This document shows positions 18,463 through 26,152 of a stretch of DNA of 64,000 bases, piece after piece. Below the pieces are notes generated by a model that was given only the letters and a program-made list of their open reading frames with translations, was not told where the DNA came from and did no database searches. The stretch comes from Natronobacterium texcoconense (GTDB lineage: Archaea; Halobacteriota; Halobacteria; Halobacteriales; Natrialbaceae). The translations under genes were made by a program, and so were the position numbers. The DNA lies in contig NZ_FNLC01000001.1 in assembly GCF_900104065.1 (NCBI RefSeq), forward strand, positions 310,001 through 374,000, written 5' to 3'. The stretch's first letter is position 1. Each line of letters opens with the position of its first letter.

Positions 18463-18600
18463 GGTTGCGAATATCGGGCGAGTCGATGGTCGTACTCTGC
18501 GTTCTGTGCTAGCAGTTACCGTGGTTCGTTTCGACACCCCGCTGTTCGACGGCTCGGACCGAGGGTTTACGGGGGAGGGCTGCTCATCGATAGCCGTACT

Positions 18601-19272
18601 ATGACTTCGGGGATCCGTGCCGAAATCAAGATCGACGATCCGCCGTCCTGCGTCGTCAGCGACGCCGCTGCCGACGCCAGCGGAACGGTCCACTCGGTCT
18701 CGAAGAGCGCCGACCCCGCCGCGCCCGAACGCGTCACCGAGGAGTTCCTGCTCGAACCCGACGATCCCGACGACGAACCGGACCTCGAGCGCGTCGAACT
18801 GACGGAGATCTTCTCCTACGGCTCGAGTTCCACCTACCGGTTCGGTCGCGACCTCGGCCGGGGCTGTCCCTGCGAGGTCGTCGAGGGGTTCGACTGTCCG
18901 GTCGTCGACGTGCGCGCGAAGGGGTCGTCGCTGTACATCACCTTCCACGCGCCGGACATGCAGGGGCTCCAGGCGATCATCGGCGAACTGCAACAGCAGT
19001 GCGAGACGATCGACGTCCAGCGGCTGCTCCAGTCCCAGCAGGACCACTCCGAGCAGAACCTCGTCTTCGTCGACCGAAGCACGCTGACCGCACGGCAACT
19101 CGAGGTGCTCGAGACGGCCCACCGGATGGGCTACTTCGAGCATCCGAAGCGAGCGAACGCCGGCGAGGTCGCCGACGAACTGGGAATCACGAGCACGACG
19201 TTCACCGAACACCTCGCCGCAGCACAGACGAAGATTCTGGACGCGATCCTCGACCACGACGGGGGCGGATAA
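18601..19272 (+). CDS. HTH_10 transcriptional regulator, Bat/DmsR type
   Basis: 223 residues. The N-terminal half is a bacterioopsin-activator-like sensor region with a small Cys set (GRGCPCEVVEGFDCPV, about 88-103). The C-terminal HTH_10 reads LTARQLEVLETAHRMGYFEHP followed by GITSTTFTEHL. The ligand is unknown, though the Cys cluster could bind metal or sense redox. The gene is divergent from the ArsR-type regulator at 18010, with 207 bp between them. DmsR, a DMSO-reductase regulator, is the nearest type I recall, but no reductase gene is near. Confidence 0.85.
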   Translation: MTSGIRAEIKIDDPPSCVVSDAAADASGTVHSVSKSADPAAPERVTEEFLLEPDDPDDEPDLERVELTEIFSYGSSSTYRFGRDLGRGCPCEVVEGFDCPVVDVRAKGSSLYITFHAPDMQGLQAIIGELQQQCETIDVQRLLQSQQDHSEQNLVFVDRSTLTARQLEVLETAHRMGYFEHPKRANAGEVADELGITSTTFTEHLAAAQTKILDAILDHDGGG

Positions 19273-19327
19273 CTCGTGGTTCAAGAAGCCTTCGGGAACT
19301 ACTGGGTTCCGGAACCGAACCGCAATC

Positions 19328-19338
19328 CTATATATAAT
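19328..19338 (+). promoter_or_regulatory. TATA box upstream of the small zinc-ribbon gene
   Basis: The word CTATATATAAT is a near-perfect archaeal TATA box, 75 bp before the ATG at 19413. Predicted transcription starts near 19360. That would place it after the in-frame upstream ATG at 19341, which supports the shorter protein. Confidence 0.55.
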
Positions 19339-19412
19339 GGATGCACAGCTATGAACGTAGCCAACGCACGTCTCTATCGAGCTACCGAGCGAGAACGAAC
19401 ACGATCCCCGAT

Positions 19413-19562
19413 ATGAGCAGATACGAATTCACCTGCCCGGAGTGTGGGCAAGAGATCGAGGTCAACGAGTCGATGCAGGAGGCCACGTTGACACACGGCT
19501 GTCCCGTCTGTGGCTCCGACGTTACGGCGGCGGATTTCGCCGAGAAACAACAGCCGAACTAA
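19413..19562 (+). CDS. Small zinc-ribbon protein
   Basis: 49 residues with FTCPECGQEIEV and GCPVCGSDVT, two CxxC pairs 22 residues apart, a textbook zinc ribbon. Small zinc-binding proteins of this kind are abundant in haloarchaea and mostly uncharacterised. A longer in-frame reading starting at 19341 would add 24 basic residues. The TATA box position argues against it. The gene is convergent with the PNPOx-like gene, 65 bp away. Confidence 0.75.
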   Translation: MSRYEFTCPECGQEIEVNESMQEATLTHGCPVCGSDVTAADFAEKQQPN

Positions 19563-19627
19563 CGACGGCGAACGCTGCCCCCTTCGGTCTCCGTCTCAGT
19601 CCGGGCGAAGAATGTCGTCGTCCGTCC

Positions 19628-20080
19628 CTATCCCTCGCGGTCGACGACCGTGCGCCGTCCCTCGAGTGTCTCCGGCGCGAGGCGGTAGAGTTCGATGTTG
19701 AGGTCTTTTTTCGCCTGGGCCCAGATTTCGAACAGCGGCCGTTGTGCGTCGCCGTACTGGGCGATCTGGTCGGGCGTCAGTTCCGCTGGCGGAATGTTCT
19801 CCAGCGTCCCCGTGGCGACCACGCTCCGGTAGGTCGACCCGGAATCGTCGTAGATGACGAGCCGGCTCTCGGGCGTCGAATCGAGAAATTCGCGTTTCTC
19901 GCTTTCGGGTGTCGAGACGAGTCGCATGTAGAAGCTCTGATTCTCTTCGTCGTAGCCGTACGAGATCGGAATAGAGTAGGGCTCGTTCTCTCGCGCCAGC
20001 GAGAGGACGCCGGTCTCGTGACAACTCAGAAAGTCGTCGATCTCCGCGTCGGTCATTTCGGTCTCTTGGTCGATGGCCAT
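19628..20080 (-). CDS. Pyridoxamine 5'-phosphate oxidase-like FMN-binding split-barrel protein
   Basis: 150 residues. The signature is CHETGVLSLARENEPYSIPISYGYD, then FYMRLVSTPESEKREFLDSTP, a split barrel that binds FMN or F420. The family includes many proteins without a known substrate, so real pyridoxamine oxidase activity is unlikely. The ATG at 20078-20080 is preferred over the one at 20108-20110. The TATA box at 20114-20121 predicts transcription starting near 20090, after the longer start. Confidence 0.85.
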   Translation of the reverse strand: MAIDQETEMTDAEIDDFLSCHETGVLSLARENEPYSIPISYGYDEENQSFYMRLVSTPESEKREFLDSTPESRLVIYDDSGSTYRSVVATGTLENIPPAELTPDQIAQYGDAQRPLFEIWAQAKKDLNIELYRLAPETLEGRRTVVDREG

Positions 20081-20113
20081 CGTCTCGGTGCTTTCCTCAA
20101 GGTGAAACACGTT

Positions 20114-20121
20114 CTTTATAG
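20114..20121 (-). promoter_or_regulatory. TATA box of the PNPOx-like gene
   Basis: The minus-strand word CTATAAAG lies 34 bp upstream of the ATG. It gives a predicted start at about 20090 and a leader near 10 nt. This position excludes the alternative start at 20110. Confidence 0.5.
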
Positions 20122-20201
20122 TTTTGACCCTTCCCGAACGGCTTCGGTCCTCGATACTAACGGAACGTAATCGGCGACAGCCGCTCCACGCGTCGTTTCA
20201 G

Positions 20202-20271
20202 ACGGACGACTGTGAGTCGTTTCCGTCCCGACTGCGGGCCGTTCTGTGGTCGGGCCGGTAGATCGTCTCAC
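20202..20271. repeat. Degenerate copy of the 80-bp palindromic repeat, tandem with next copy
   Basis: Order of landmarks is the same as in the intact repeat: ACTGTGAGTCGTTTCC, a GC stem, then GGCCGGTAGATCGT. The stem words are CCCGAC and GTCGGG, different from the neighbour's but still complementary. The outer arms have drifted. It runs directly into the intact copy at 20272, so this is probably an old tandem duplication. Confidence 0.45.
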
Positions 20272-20351
20272 ACGGTTTACTGTAAGTCATTTCCGGCGCA
20301 ACCGCTGCACGGATCGCGGTTGCGCCGGTACATCGTTACAGCAATCCGTAT
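20272..20351. repeat. 80-bp palindromic dispersed repeat, copy 1
   Basis: Arms ACGGTTTACTGTAAGTCATT and the inverse of ATGTAACGATTGC-like sequence at the far end pair imperfectly. The inner stem is CCGGCGCAACC against GGTTGCGCCGG. Read on the minus strand, it begins exactly at the TGA of the gene at 20351-20758 (TGATACGG). Other copies are at 23352, 24631 and 57736. It could act as a terminator, a protein site or a small non-autonomous mobile element. Confidence 0.8.
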
Positions 20352-20758
20352 CAATCGTCGCTGGCTGCCGGACCGTCCCTGATTCCGATGAGAACCGGTT
20401 CACGGATCTCGAGTGCCGTCTCGAACTCCGCTTCCCGATCGGTCCGGCGACCGATCCGCAGGAGTTGTTCCTCGTGGGCGCGCCTGACCGCGGAGCGTTC
20501 GCGTGTGTCGAACCCCGCTTTCTCGCCGACCCTCTCCCAGTGGCCCCATTCGACCAGAAACGCCTCGACGGTCGTCGACTCGTCGTCTCCTTCACCCTCG
20601 ACGACGTCGACCTGTTCGTACTCGCGACGGTACCGTTGCAGTTGCGACTCGAGGACGTCCTGTGCCCGATCGACCAGCACGGGTAACTTGCTCGGCGGGA
20701 CGCTCGCTTTCGCCGCCGTGAGCACGAGTACCTGCCCCTCGATCGGTTGTGCGGCCAT
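20351..20758 (-). CDS. Conserved hypothetical protein, likely coupled to the upstream gene
   Basis: 135 residues, alpha-helical and charged, with no motif I can name. Candidate landmarks are LVLTAAKASVPPSKLPVLVDRAQ near the N-terminus, WGHWERVGEKAGFDTRERSAVRR in the middle and a conserved-looking IREPVLIGIRD end. The ATG at 20756-20758 is one base after the stop of the upstream gene; a GTG at 20767 is a possible alternative. Tight spacing suggests the two products work together. Its TGA is also the edge of a palindromic repeat. Confidence 0.7.
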   Translation of the reverse strand: MAAQPIEGQVLVLTAAKASVPPSKLPVLVDRAQDVLESQLQRYRREYEQVDVVEGEGDDESTTVEAFLVEWGHWERVGEKAGFDTRERSAVRRAHEEQLLRIGRRTDREAEFETALEIREPVLIGIRDGPAASDD

Positions 20759-20759
20759 C

Positions 20760-21026
20760 TTATCCACCCGCTCGCATCGCTTTCCGTGCGAAGTCCTCGA
20801 CGAGTTCCTCGAGCGCCTCCTCCTCGCCCTCGAAGACGACGGTGACCTCTGTCAGCGACAGCGAGGGGCCGATATCGACGCTCTCGCTCGAGAGCGTCGC
20901 CGACCACGTTCCGTCCGGTCCGTCGACGGTGTCGTCGTCGACCTGCTCGCCGCCCAGGTTCGTCAGGTACCGGATCGCAAGCCGTTCGGATATACCACGG
21001 AAGGATCGCTCGACGCGGGTCGTCAT
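20760..21026 (-). CDS. Conserved hypothetical small protein (KEOPS Pcc1-like size, unproven)
   Basis: 88 residues beginning TTRVERSFRGISERLAIRYL, then the strands TWSATLSSESVDI and EVTVVFEGEEEALEELVEDF. The alpha-beta-beta-beta-alpha order resembles small dimeric proteins such as Pcc1, but I see no diagnostic residues, so the function is left open. It is transcribed with the gene at 20351, separated by a single base. No RNA modification partner is adjacent to decide the matter. Confidence 0.65.
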   Translation of the reverse strand: MTTRVERSFRGISERLAIRYLTNLGGEQVDDDTVDGPDGTWSATLSSESVDIGPSLSLTEVTVVFEGEEEALEELVEDFARKAMRAGG

Positions 21027-21066
21027 ACTGGCTGTTCGGCCGCCGGAAGTAAATTCGTTCCCACAG

Positions 21067-21408
21067 TCAGGCGAGACCAAAACTCGCGAAAATCGTACGA
21101 AACGCCACGACCGCGAGGACGCCGCCACAGAGTGCAAGCAGGATGCTCGCCGTTCGCCACATGACGAGCAAGACGACGCCGGCTGCCGCCCACTCCGCCG
21201 GTCCGCCGGCCACGAGTTCCGGCCCAAGTACTGCGATCACGATCGCCCCGGGCAACACCGAGAGCCCGGCCTCTAAGCGATCGCTCACTTCGATCCGCCG
21301 GACCAGCCAGATTCCACCGACTTTCGCGAGAACTGTGACGGCGGCCATCGCCAGGACGACGGCGACGACGACGGGATCGAGTCCGAAGACGTCGACGTTA
21401 TCGATCAT
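21067..21408 (-). CDS. azlD: Branched-chain amino acid exporter small subunit AzlD
   Basis: 113 residues with four membrane helices. AzlD landmarks are VLAKVGGIWLVRRIEVS (about 27-43) and LSVLPGAIVIAVLGPELVAGG (about 49-69). AzlD works with AzlC to export branched-chain amino acids or their analogues through the membrane. The start overlaps the azlC stop by 11 bp, so translation is coupled. Confidence 0.92.
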   Translation of the reverse strand: MIDNVDVFGLDPVVVAVVLAMAAVTVLAKVGGIWLVRRIEVSDRLEAGLSVLPGAIVIAVLGPELVAGGPAEWAAAGVVLLVMWRTASILLALCGGVLAVVAFRTIFASFGLA

Positions 21409-22141
21409 ACCGAATCACCTCGACGGCGGCGGCGACGAGGCCGCCCAGCAGGATGTACCACCGGCCGGGAAGATACTGGGACGTGACGACGGCAGTTCCG
21501 AACGCGACGACCCACGGCACGAGCGACGGCTTCCCCTCCCAGAGTTCCGCCGCGAGCGCGACGAAGACGGCGACGAGTATGAAGTCGGCACCGTACTGGG
21601 TCGGATCACCGACGACGCCGCCGGCGACGACCCCGAGGATCGTCGATCCGACCCAGAAGACCCAGATCGCGATACCGCTGCCCAGCAGGAAGGCCCCGCG
21701 GCCGTTGCCAGCCTTCAGATCGCGCATCGTCAGCGCCCAGTTCTCGTCGGCCATGAAGAAGAGACTGCCGTAGACTTTCGTCCCGGAGAGACGCTCGAAC
21801 CACGGCTGGAGCGCTGCTCCCATCAGCGAGTACCGCAAGTTGATCGCGAACACGGTGGCGACGATCGTCGCGACCGGGATCGGATCGGCCCAGAGTTCGA
21901 TCGCGACGATCTGTGACGCACCGGCCAGAACGACGCCGCTCATCAGTGCTGCTTCGGCGACGCTCAGCCCGGCCTGGTTCGCGAGAACGCCGAACGCGAT
22001 CCCGTACCCGCCCACGCCGAGCGCGACCGGCAGACAGGTGAGAAAGCCAGACCGAACGCCGTCCCACTCGAACGTAACTGCGTCCGTCTCCGGCGCTGCT
22101 CGCTCCTCGAGCGTGTCGTCTCCGTCGAGATCGGCTCCCAT
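21398..22141 (-). CDS. azlC: Branched-chain amino acid exporter large subunit AzlC
   Basis: 247 residues. The core starts after an acidic 35-residue N-terminus, at FLTCLPVALGVGGYGIAFGV. Later AzlC landmarks are VLAGASQIVAIEL and FAINLRYSLMGAAL, with FFMADENWAL after them. It forms the main transport subunit with AzlD. The ATG at 22139-22141 is chosen; an in-frame start at 22210 would add a basic stretch unlike the family. No regulator is adjacent. Confidence 0.92.
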   Translation of the reverse strand: MGADLDGDDTLEERAAPETDAVTFEWDGVRSGFLTCLPVALGVGGYGIAFGVLANQAGLSVAEAALMSGVVLAGASQIVAIELWADPIPVATIVATVFAINLRYSLMGAALQPWFERLSGTKVYGSLFFMADENWALTMRDLKAGNGRGAFLLGSGIAIWVFWVGSTILGVVAGGVVGDPTQYGADFILVAVFVALAAELWEGKPSLVPWVVAFGTAVVTSQYLPGRWYILLGGLVAAAVEVIRYDR

Positions 22142-22234
22142 CGGTGCTACTTCCCTCTCGGGGTTTCGAACCGTAAAGCGCTCTCGAAACGGACGACACG
22201 TTCCTCCCACTCTCGACGAGCAGACTCCGAACGC

Positions 22235-22519
22235 TCAGCGACAGCCGCCGGCAACCGGCGGAAATACGGAGATAACGTCTCCGTCCTCGAGAGTCGTGCC
22301 GGTGCCGTCCATGTGGATCACGTCGCGACCGTTCTTCAGGACGCTCAGTTGCGGACGGATCGTTCCGTTCTCGAGCAACTGCCCCTCGAGCCCATCGTAC
22401 TCGTTCTCGAGAGCGACGAGCACGTCACCGACGGTCGCATTCTCGGAAAACTCGCGGCTCCGTTCTTTCTGGCCGACGGCGTCCCGGTAGGTCGCAAAGA
22501 ATCGCAGATCGATCTCCAT
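22235..22519 (-). CDS. MoaD/SAMP-type ubiquitin-like sulfur carrier with Gly-Gly-Cys-Arg end
   Basis: 94 residues of beta-grasp fold. LRFFATYRDAVGQKERSREF and ATVGDVLVALENEYDGLE match MoaD-like small archaeal modifiers, as does the DGDVISVFPPVAGG tail. MoaD and SAMPs work as C-terminal Gly-Gly thiocarboxylates or isopeptides, in molybdopterin synthesis or protein tagging. Here the frame continues two codons past the glycines, ending GGCR. Unless these are trimmed, the protein could not be adenylated in the usual way. The ATG is at 22517-22519. Confidence 0.88.
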   Translation of the reverse strand: MEIDLRFFATYRDAVGQKERSREFSENATVGDVLVALENEYDGLEGQLLENGTIRPQLSVLKNGRDVIHMDGTGTTLEDGDVISVFPPVAGGCR

Positions 22520-22568
22520 AGCTGGTTCTCGTCGCGTATCGACATAATACGGACGGTCAGACGACGAC

Positions 22569-22925
22569 CTACACTGCCGTCGCTGTCGGCGGTGCCGTAT
22601 ACGACACCGACTCGACGTCGGCGCTCTCGAGTGCGTCGTCGATTTCGCTGGCACCGGCTTCGGTTGCCCGCCGTTCGTCGTCGGCCTCGACGGTCACCGT
22701 GACCGTGAACGCAACGCTGATCGTGTGTGGATCGAACGGTGCCGTCGGTGGCTCGTACACCTCGGCGTCGGTCACCGCCCAGTCGGTGATCGCTCCCTCG
22801 TCGGCGAGCGTCTCGAGGGTCGTTTCCAGTTGCGTCGTCGCCTCGGTACGAGCAGTCGTGTCGCTTCCCGCCTGGAGCGTCACGAGCGCGGTTCCATCCC
22901 GCGAGACGGCGAACTCCATATTCAT
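22569..22925 (-). CDS. Hypothetical small alpha/beta protein
   Basis: 118 residues, beginning MNMEFAVSRDGTALVTLQAG. Helical patches rich in Thr and Glu are followed by a strand pair at HTISVAFTVTVTVEAD. No family is recognised. Two Met codons three residues apart are equally good starts. It is 49 bp upstream of the MoaD-like gene on the same strand, so co-transcription is plausible but no functional link can be shown. Confidence 0.6.
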   Translation of the reverse strand: MNMEFAVSRDGTALVTLQAGSDTTARTEATTQLETTLETLADEGAITDWAVTDAEVYEPPTAPFDPHTISVAFTVTVTVEADDERRATEAGASEIDDALESADVESVSYTAPPTATAV

Positions 22926-23067
22926 ACCGGTGGCTCTCGCCGAGAGGGTTTGAACCCTTGGGAGCGTTCCGACGGAGTTCTGGGAATCTGTCGTACGCAC
23001 TGTCTTGCACGCGAGTGTCGGCTATCGGCTTATCGCCCTCGAACGTTGACAGCCATTCGGAGGAAAT

Positions 23068-23307
23068 ATGACCCGCAATATCCGACGGACACGGCGACAG
23101 CTACTTGGCGTTGCTGGTGCGACGGCGTCGGCGATGCTCGTCGCCGGCTGTGCCGACGAACCAGAGGAAGAGGAAGAGAACGGCATCGAGCCCGAAGACG
23201 AAGACCCCGCCGACGAACCCGGTGAGGAAGAAGACGACCCCGAAGCCGAGGAAGGAACCGGAAACGGACAGGACATGGAAGACGAGGACGAAGACGAAGA
23301 CGACTGA
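23068..23307 (+). CDS. Short Tat-exported acidic lipoprotein
   Basis: 79 residues. The N-terminus has RRTRRQLLGVAGATASAMLVAGC, a twin-arginine signal and a lipobox whose Cys is near residue 28. Nearly all of what remains is Glu, Asp and Pro with no predicted fold. It would be a lipid-anchored acidic tail on the outer face of the membrane. The frame is unlikely to be chance because the signal and lipobox are both well placed. Function unknown. Confidence 0.7.
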   Translation: MTRNIRRTRRQLLGVAGATASAMLVAGCADEPEEEEENGIEPEDEDPADEPGEEEDDPEAEEGTGNGQDMEDEDEDEDD

Positions 23308-23351
23308 CCGGGTCACCGACGTTCGACGACCACGCGGTCTCCCGTCGGTTC

Positions 23352-23431
23352 ATACGGTTTACTGTAGTCCCTTACCGCCGATCGCCGACCCGCTCTGGCG
23401 ATCGTCGGTAAATAGTTACAGCAATCCGTAT
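23352..23431. repeat. 80-bp palindromic dispersed repeat, copy 2
   Basis: Outer arms begin ATACGGTTTACTGTA and end TTACAGCAATCCGTAT, as in copies 1 and 3. The inner stem is unlike the others: TACCGCCGATCGCC against GGCGATCGTCGGTA, 13 of 14 paired. It lies 44 bp after the stop of the acidic lipoprotein and does not touch it. Conserved pairing with changed bases is the main sign of structure. Confidence 0.8.
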
Positions 23432-23633
23432 CACCCCTCGGTCGAGGATCCGTGTAAACGGCGACCTACAGGAACGATCGGACTGCGTACGGCCATCCTT
23501 CTCGTAGACACGTCCCCCTACAGTGCTCGAGGTGGATAGTCGGTGTTCCCTATCGCTTCGTATCCGCACTACCTCGAGAGCAACAGCTGGACAGTTTCCA
23601 CTCACGCGTTTGGCCGCCGAAAACGCCGTCAGG

Positions 23634-23909
23634 TTACACGTCGACGTACTGGTCGACCCACTCCTGACGGCGCTGGAGCGCTCGTCGCCCTTTCGGGGTG
23701 AGCGCGTAGTAGTTCGTCCGCCGGTCTAACTGGCCTTTCTCGACGAGGTCTTTCTCGACGAGCGTGTCGAGATTCGGATACAACCGGCCGTGTGTCACCG
23801 GCTGGTCGATGTAGCGATTGATGTCGTCGAGAATCTCCTGTCCGGACGGTCGATCTTTTCCTGCGATGACGTACAGCAAGTCACGCTGGAACCCGGTTAG
23901 TTCGTCCAT
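23634..23909 (-). CDS. PadR-family transcriptional regulator
   Basis: 91 residues, close to the minimal PadR length. It starts FQRDLLYVIAGKDRPSGQEIL, then VTHGRLYPNLDTLVEKDLVEKG, the standard winged helix, and ends YYALTPKGRRAL. PadR proteins mostly repress, responding to small ligands; there is no ligand domain beyond the helix here. It has no linked operon, though the NUDIX gene at 24083 starts 174 bp away on the other strand. Confidence 0.93.
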   Translation of the reverse strand: MDELTGFQRDLLYVIAGKDRPSGQEILDDINRYIDQPVTHGRLYPNLDTLVEKDLVEKGQLDRRTNYYALTPKGRRALQRRQEWVDQYVDV

Positions 23910-24082
23910 GGATCACTCTCTGAGTATCGACGTTCATCGATTCGTGGCTTTGTTATAGAGCTGATACGATCGCATCGATAGCCCGAACGCGCTACATAGG
24001 CCGAGAACGTCCTCCCTGGGACGATCGAAGGCGGATCGAACCGTGACGCGACGTTTTTCACGGACTGCGTTCTACGGCCGAT
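23910..24082. promoter_or_regulatory. Divergent promoter region of PadR and NUDIX genes
   Basis: The region holds a minus-strand TATA-like CTCTATAAC near 23950. That is suitable for a PadR transcript starting close to 23925. On the plus side no strong TATA word could be placed before the ATG at 24083. A PadR operator could lie here, since these proteins often act on their own promoter. Confidence 0.4.
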
Positions 24083-24631
24083 ATGACCGACGAACTCGCC
24101 TGGGAGACGCAGGATCGTCGAGTAGCCTACACGTGTCCGGGTTTCGACGTCGTTAACGAATCCGTTCACCTGCCCGACGGTACCGAAACCGAGTTCGACT
24201 ACGTCTCGGAACCGGAGAGCGTCTGCATCCTGCCGTTTACGCCCGACGGCGACGTCGTCTGCATCGAGGAGTGGCGACAGGCCGTCTCCCGCGTCAGCCG
24301 CGGCCTCCCCGTTGGCGGCACCGAACCCGACGACGCCAATAGAGAGGCCGCCGCACGCCGGGAACTCGCCGAGGAGACCGGCCACGAGGCCGAAGCGATC
24401 GAACCACTGGTGACCGTCGAACCGGCAAACGGACTCGCAGACTCGGTCATGCACTTCTTCGTCGCCCGTGGCTGTCGACCGACCGCCGACCAGAACCTCG
24501 ATCACAACGAGAGTATTCGCGTCCGGACACGTCCCTTCGAGAACCTGCTCGAGGACATCCGCGCCGGCGAAATCCGCGACGGACGGGCGGTACTCGCCGT
24601 GTCGTACTATCGGCTGCTCGAGGATCACTGA
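24083..24631 (+). CDS. NUDIX hydrolase, ADP-ribose pyrophosphatase type
   Basis: 182 residues. The NUDIX box is complete: G-x5-E-x7-REL-x-EE-x-G at GGTEPDDANREAAARRELAEETG-like residues 74-96, containing the catalytic glutamates. Before it stands EEWRQAVSR, typical of ADP-ribose pyrophosphatases (NudF-type), which break nucleoside diphosphate derivatives into AMP and a phosphosugar. The TGA at 24629-24631 overlaps the first base of a palindromic repeat. The specific substrate is not proven. Confidence 0.9.
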   Translation: MTDELAWETQDRRVAYTCPGFDVVNESVHLPDGTETEFDYVSEPESVCILPFTPDGDVVCIEEWRQAVSRVSRGLPVGGTEPDDANREAAARRELAEETGHEAEAIEPLVTVEPANGLADSVMHFFVARGCRPTADQNLDHNESIRVRTRPFENLLEDIRAGEIRDGRAVLAVSYYRLLEDH

Positions 24632-24712
24632 TACGGTTTACTGTAAGTCATTTTCGGTGCAACCACACCCCGAACAGCGGTTGCACCGGTAAATCGTTAC
24701 AGCAATCCGTAT
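24631..24712. repeat. 82-bp palindromic dispersed repeat, copy 3
   Basis: The best-formed copy. Arms ATACGGTTTACTGTAA and TTACAGCAATCCGTAT pair at 14 of 16 positions. The inner stem CGGTGCAACC with GGTTGCACCG is perfect, and ATTT/AAAT continues it, giving about 34 pairable bases and an internal loop of about 15 nt. It starts with the last base of the NUDIX stop codon. The paralogous acidic gene lies 100 bp beyond. Confidence 0.85.
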
Positions 24713-24811
24713 GAGGCGGCGGCCTCGAGAAAACCGGCGTTCGGTCGCCGTTCGTTCCAGAAACGCGAGCGGTCGGCAGGATGGCAGCCGATCGCGTTAC
24801 GTTCACACGAC

Positions 24812-26152
24812 TCAGCTCAGCACGCCGATCGAGAGCTGATCGTCGTCTTCGTCCTCGTCGAGGTCGTTCTCGTCGTTCATTTCGTCGTCTTCGTCCATTT
24901 CGTCGTTCATCTCGTCGTCTTCATCGACGTCGTCGTCAGGGATCTCCTCGAGTTCCTGAATGTCGTCGAGAGTGATCGTATCGGCGTTCACGTTGTCGAT
25001 CGAGATTGCGGTGGCTGAGGCCTGGGAGACGGTTTCGGTCTCGGTGTCGGCTTCGTCGTTCTCGTCATCGGTGACGTCGTCCTCTTCTTCATCGTTCAGC
25101 GCGTCGTTTTCGTCGTCCTCGTTGTTCACCGCCTCGTCGTCTTCCGCGACGTCGTTTTCGTCAGCAACGTCGTTCTCATCGTCCTCCTCGTCGGCTTCCT
25201 GGAGTTCGTCGACCGTCATCGAGTCGATCGAGATCGACTCCACGTCGAACTGTTCGATCGTGAGCTCACCGATCTCCTGGGTGACTGCCTCGTCGTTCTC
25301 TTCGTCGACAACGACGCCGTTCTCCTCTTCGTCAGCTTCGTCGTTCTCGTCCTCGTCAGCGGCATCGTTCTCCTCTTCGTCAGCGGCGTCGTCGTTATCG
25401 TCATCGTCGAACAGTCCCTCGAAGAAGTCGCCGATCTGATCGAGGATACCGTCGTCGCCGACCTCGAGGTCCTGGATCGTCATCTGCTCGACATCCATCG
25501 TCTGGATGGTGAGTTCCTCGACGGTGAGTTCGTCAGCGTCCTCGTCGATCAGGTCCTGATCGTCAGCTTCGTCGTTCTCCTCCTCGTCGTCAACGCCGTT
25601 CTCTTCGTCCTCGTCGGCCTCGTCAGCTTCGTCGTTCTCCTCCTCGTCGTTAACGTCGTTCTCATCGGCTTCGTCCATCTCGTCATCTTCGTCTATTTGG
25701 TCGTCCTCGTCGAGTTCGAGGTCCTCGAAGGAGACGTTCTCGAATTCGAGCTCCTCGAACTCGACGTTCGAGAAGGTCACGTCCTGTGCAGTGTCGAGGT
25801 CTTCAGCCTCGTCGTTCTCGTCATCCTCGTCGTTCATCGCCTCGTCGTCTTCCGCTTCATCGTCAGCGACATCGTTCTCTTCATCCTCTTCCTCTTCTTC
25901 GATCTCCTCTTCGAGGTCTTCAGCGTCCATCTCGAGCTCGTCGACGTTCAGCTCCTCGATCGTGGCGTCGTCGATCGTCACGTCGTCGAGTTCGAGCGTC
26001 TCTACCTGTACGTTCTCGAGTGTTGCGCTCATGTCTCCGGCGTCGTCGGTCGCACTGGCGCTCGAGGTTGCTCCGGCGAGGGCGGGTCCTCCCGAGAGTA
26101 CAACCATCAGTGCGACGAAAACGACACCGAGTTTCTGTGGTCGTGAAACCAT
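24812..26152 (-). CDS. Secreted acidic pentapeptide-island protein, paralogue A
   Basis: 446 residues. A Sec signal peptide (about 1-27, ending ALAG) leads into an Asp/Glu/Asn-rich chain broken by five islands, near 44-74, 124-148, 207-231, 294-317 and 376-403. In each island hydrophobic residues recur in a pentapeptide pattern, for example VEFEE LEFEN VSFED LELDE. This suits a short right-handed beta-helix turn, as in pentapeptide-repeat proteins. Linkers are loops of EENDEADEA and similar. No membrane anchor, sorting signal or enzyme motif is visible. The tail LSIGVLS is shared with the neighbour. Function unknown; binding of divalent cations is a guess. Confidence 0.85.
   Translation of the reverse strand: MVSRPQKLGVVFVALMVVLSGGPALAGATSSASATDDAGDMSATLENVQVETLELDDVTIDDATIEELNVDELEMDAEDLEEEIEEEEEDEENDVADDEAEDDEAMNDEDDENDEAEDLDTAQDVTFSNVEFEELEFENVSFEDLELDEDDQIDEDDEMDEADENDVNDEEENDEADEADEDEENGVDDEEENDEADDQDLIDEDADELTVEELTIQTMDVEQMTIQDLEVGDDGILDQIGDFFEGLFDDDDNDDAADEEENDAADEDENDEADEEENGVVVDEENDEAVTQEIGELTIEQFDVESISIDSMTVDELQEADEEDDENDVADENDVAEDDEAVNNEDDENDALNDEEEDDVTDDENDEADTETETVSQASATAISIDNVNADTITLDDIQELEEIPDDDVDEDDEMNDEMDEDDEMNDENDLDEDEDDDQLSIGVLS

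Noticed and set aside
19351-19415. A 21-codon upstream open frame ending in ATGA with the zinc-ribbon gene
   Set aside because: The TATA box puts the transcript start near 19360, after this frame's ATG, so it is probably not translated.
20760-21026. Naming this gene KEOPS subunit Pcc1
   Set aside because: Size and fold order are compatible, but no diagnostic residues were recognised.
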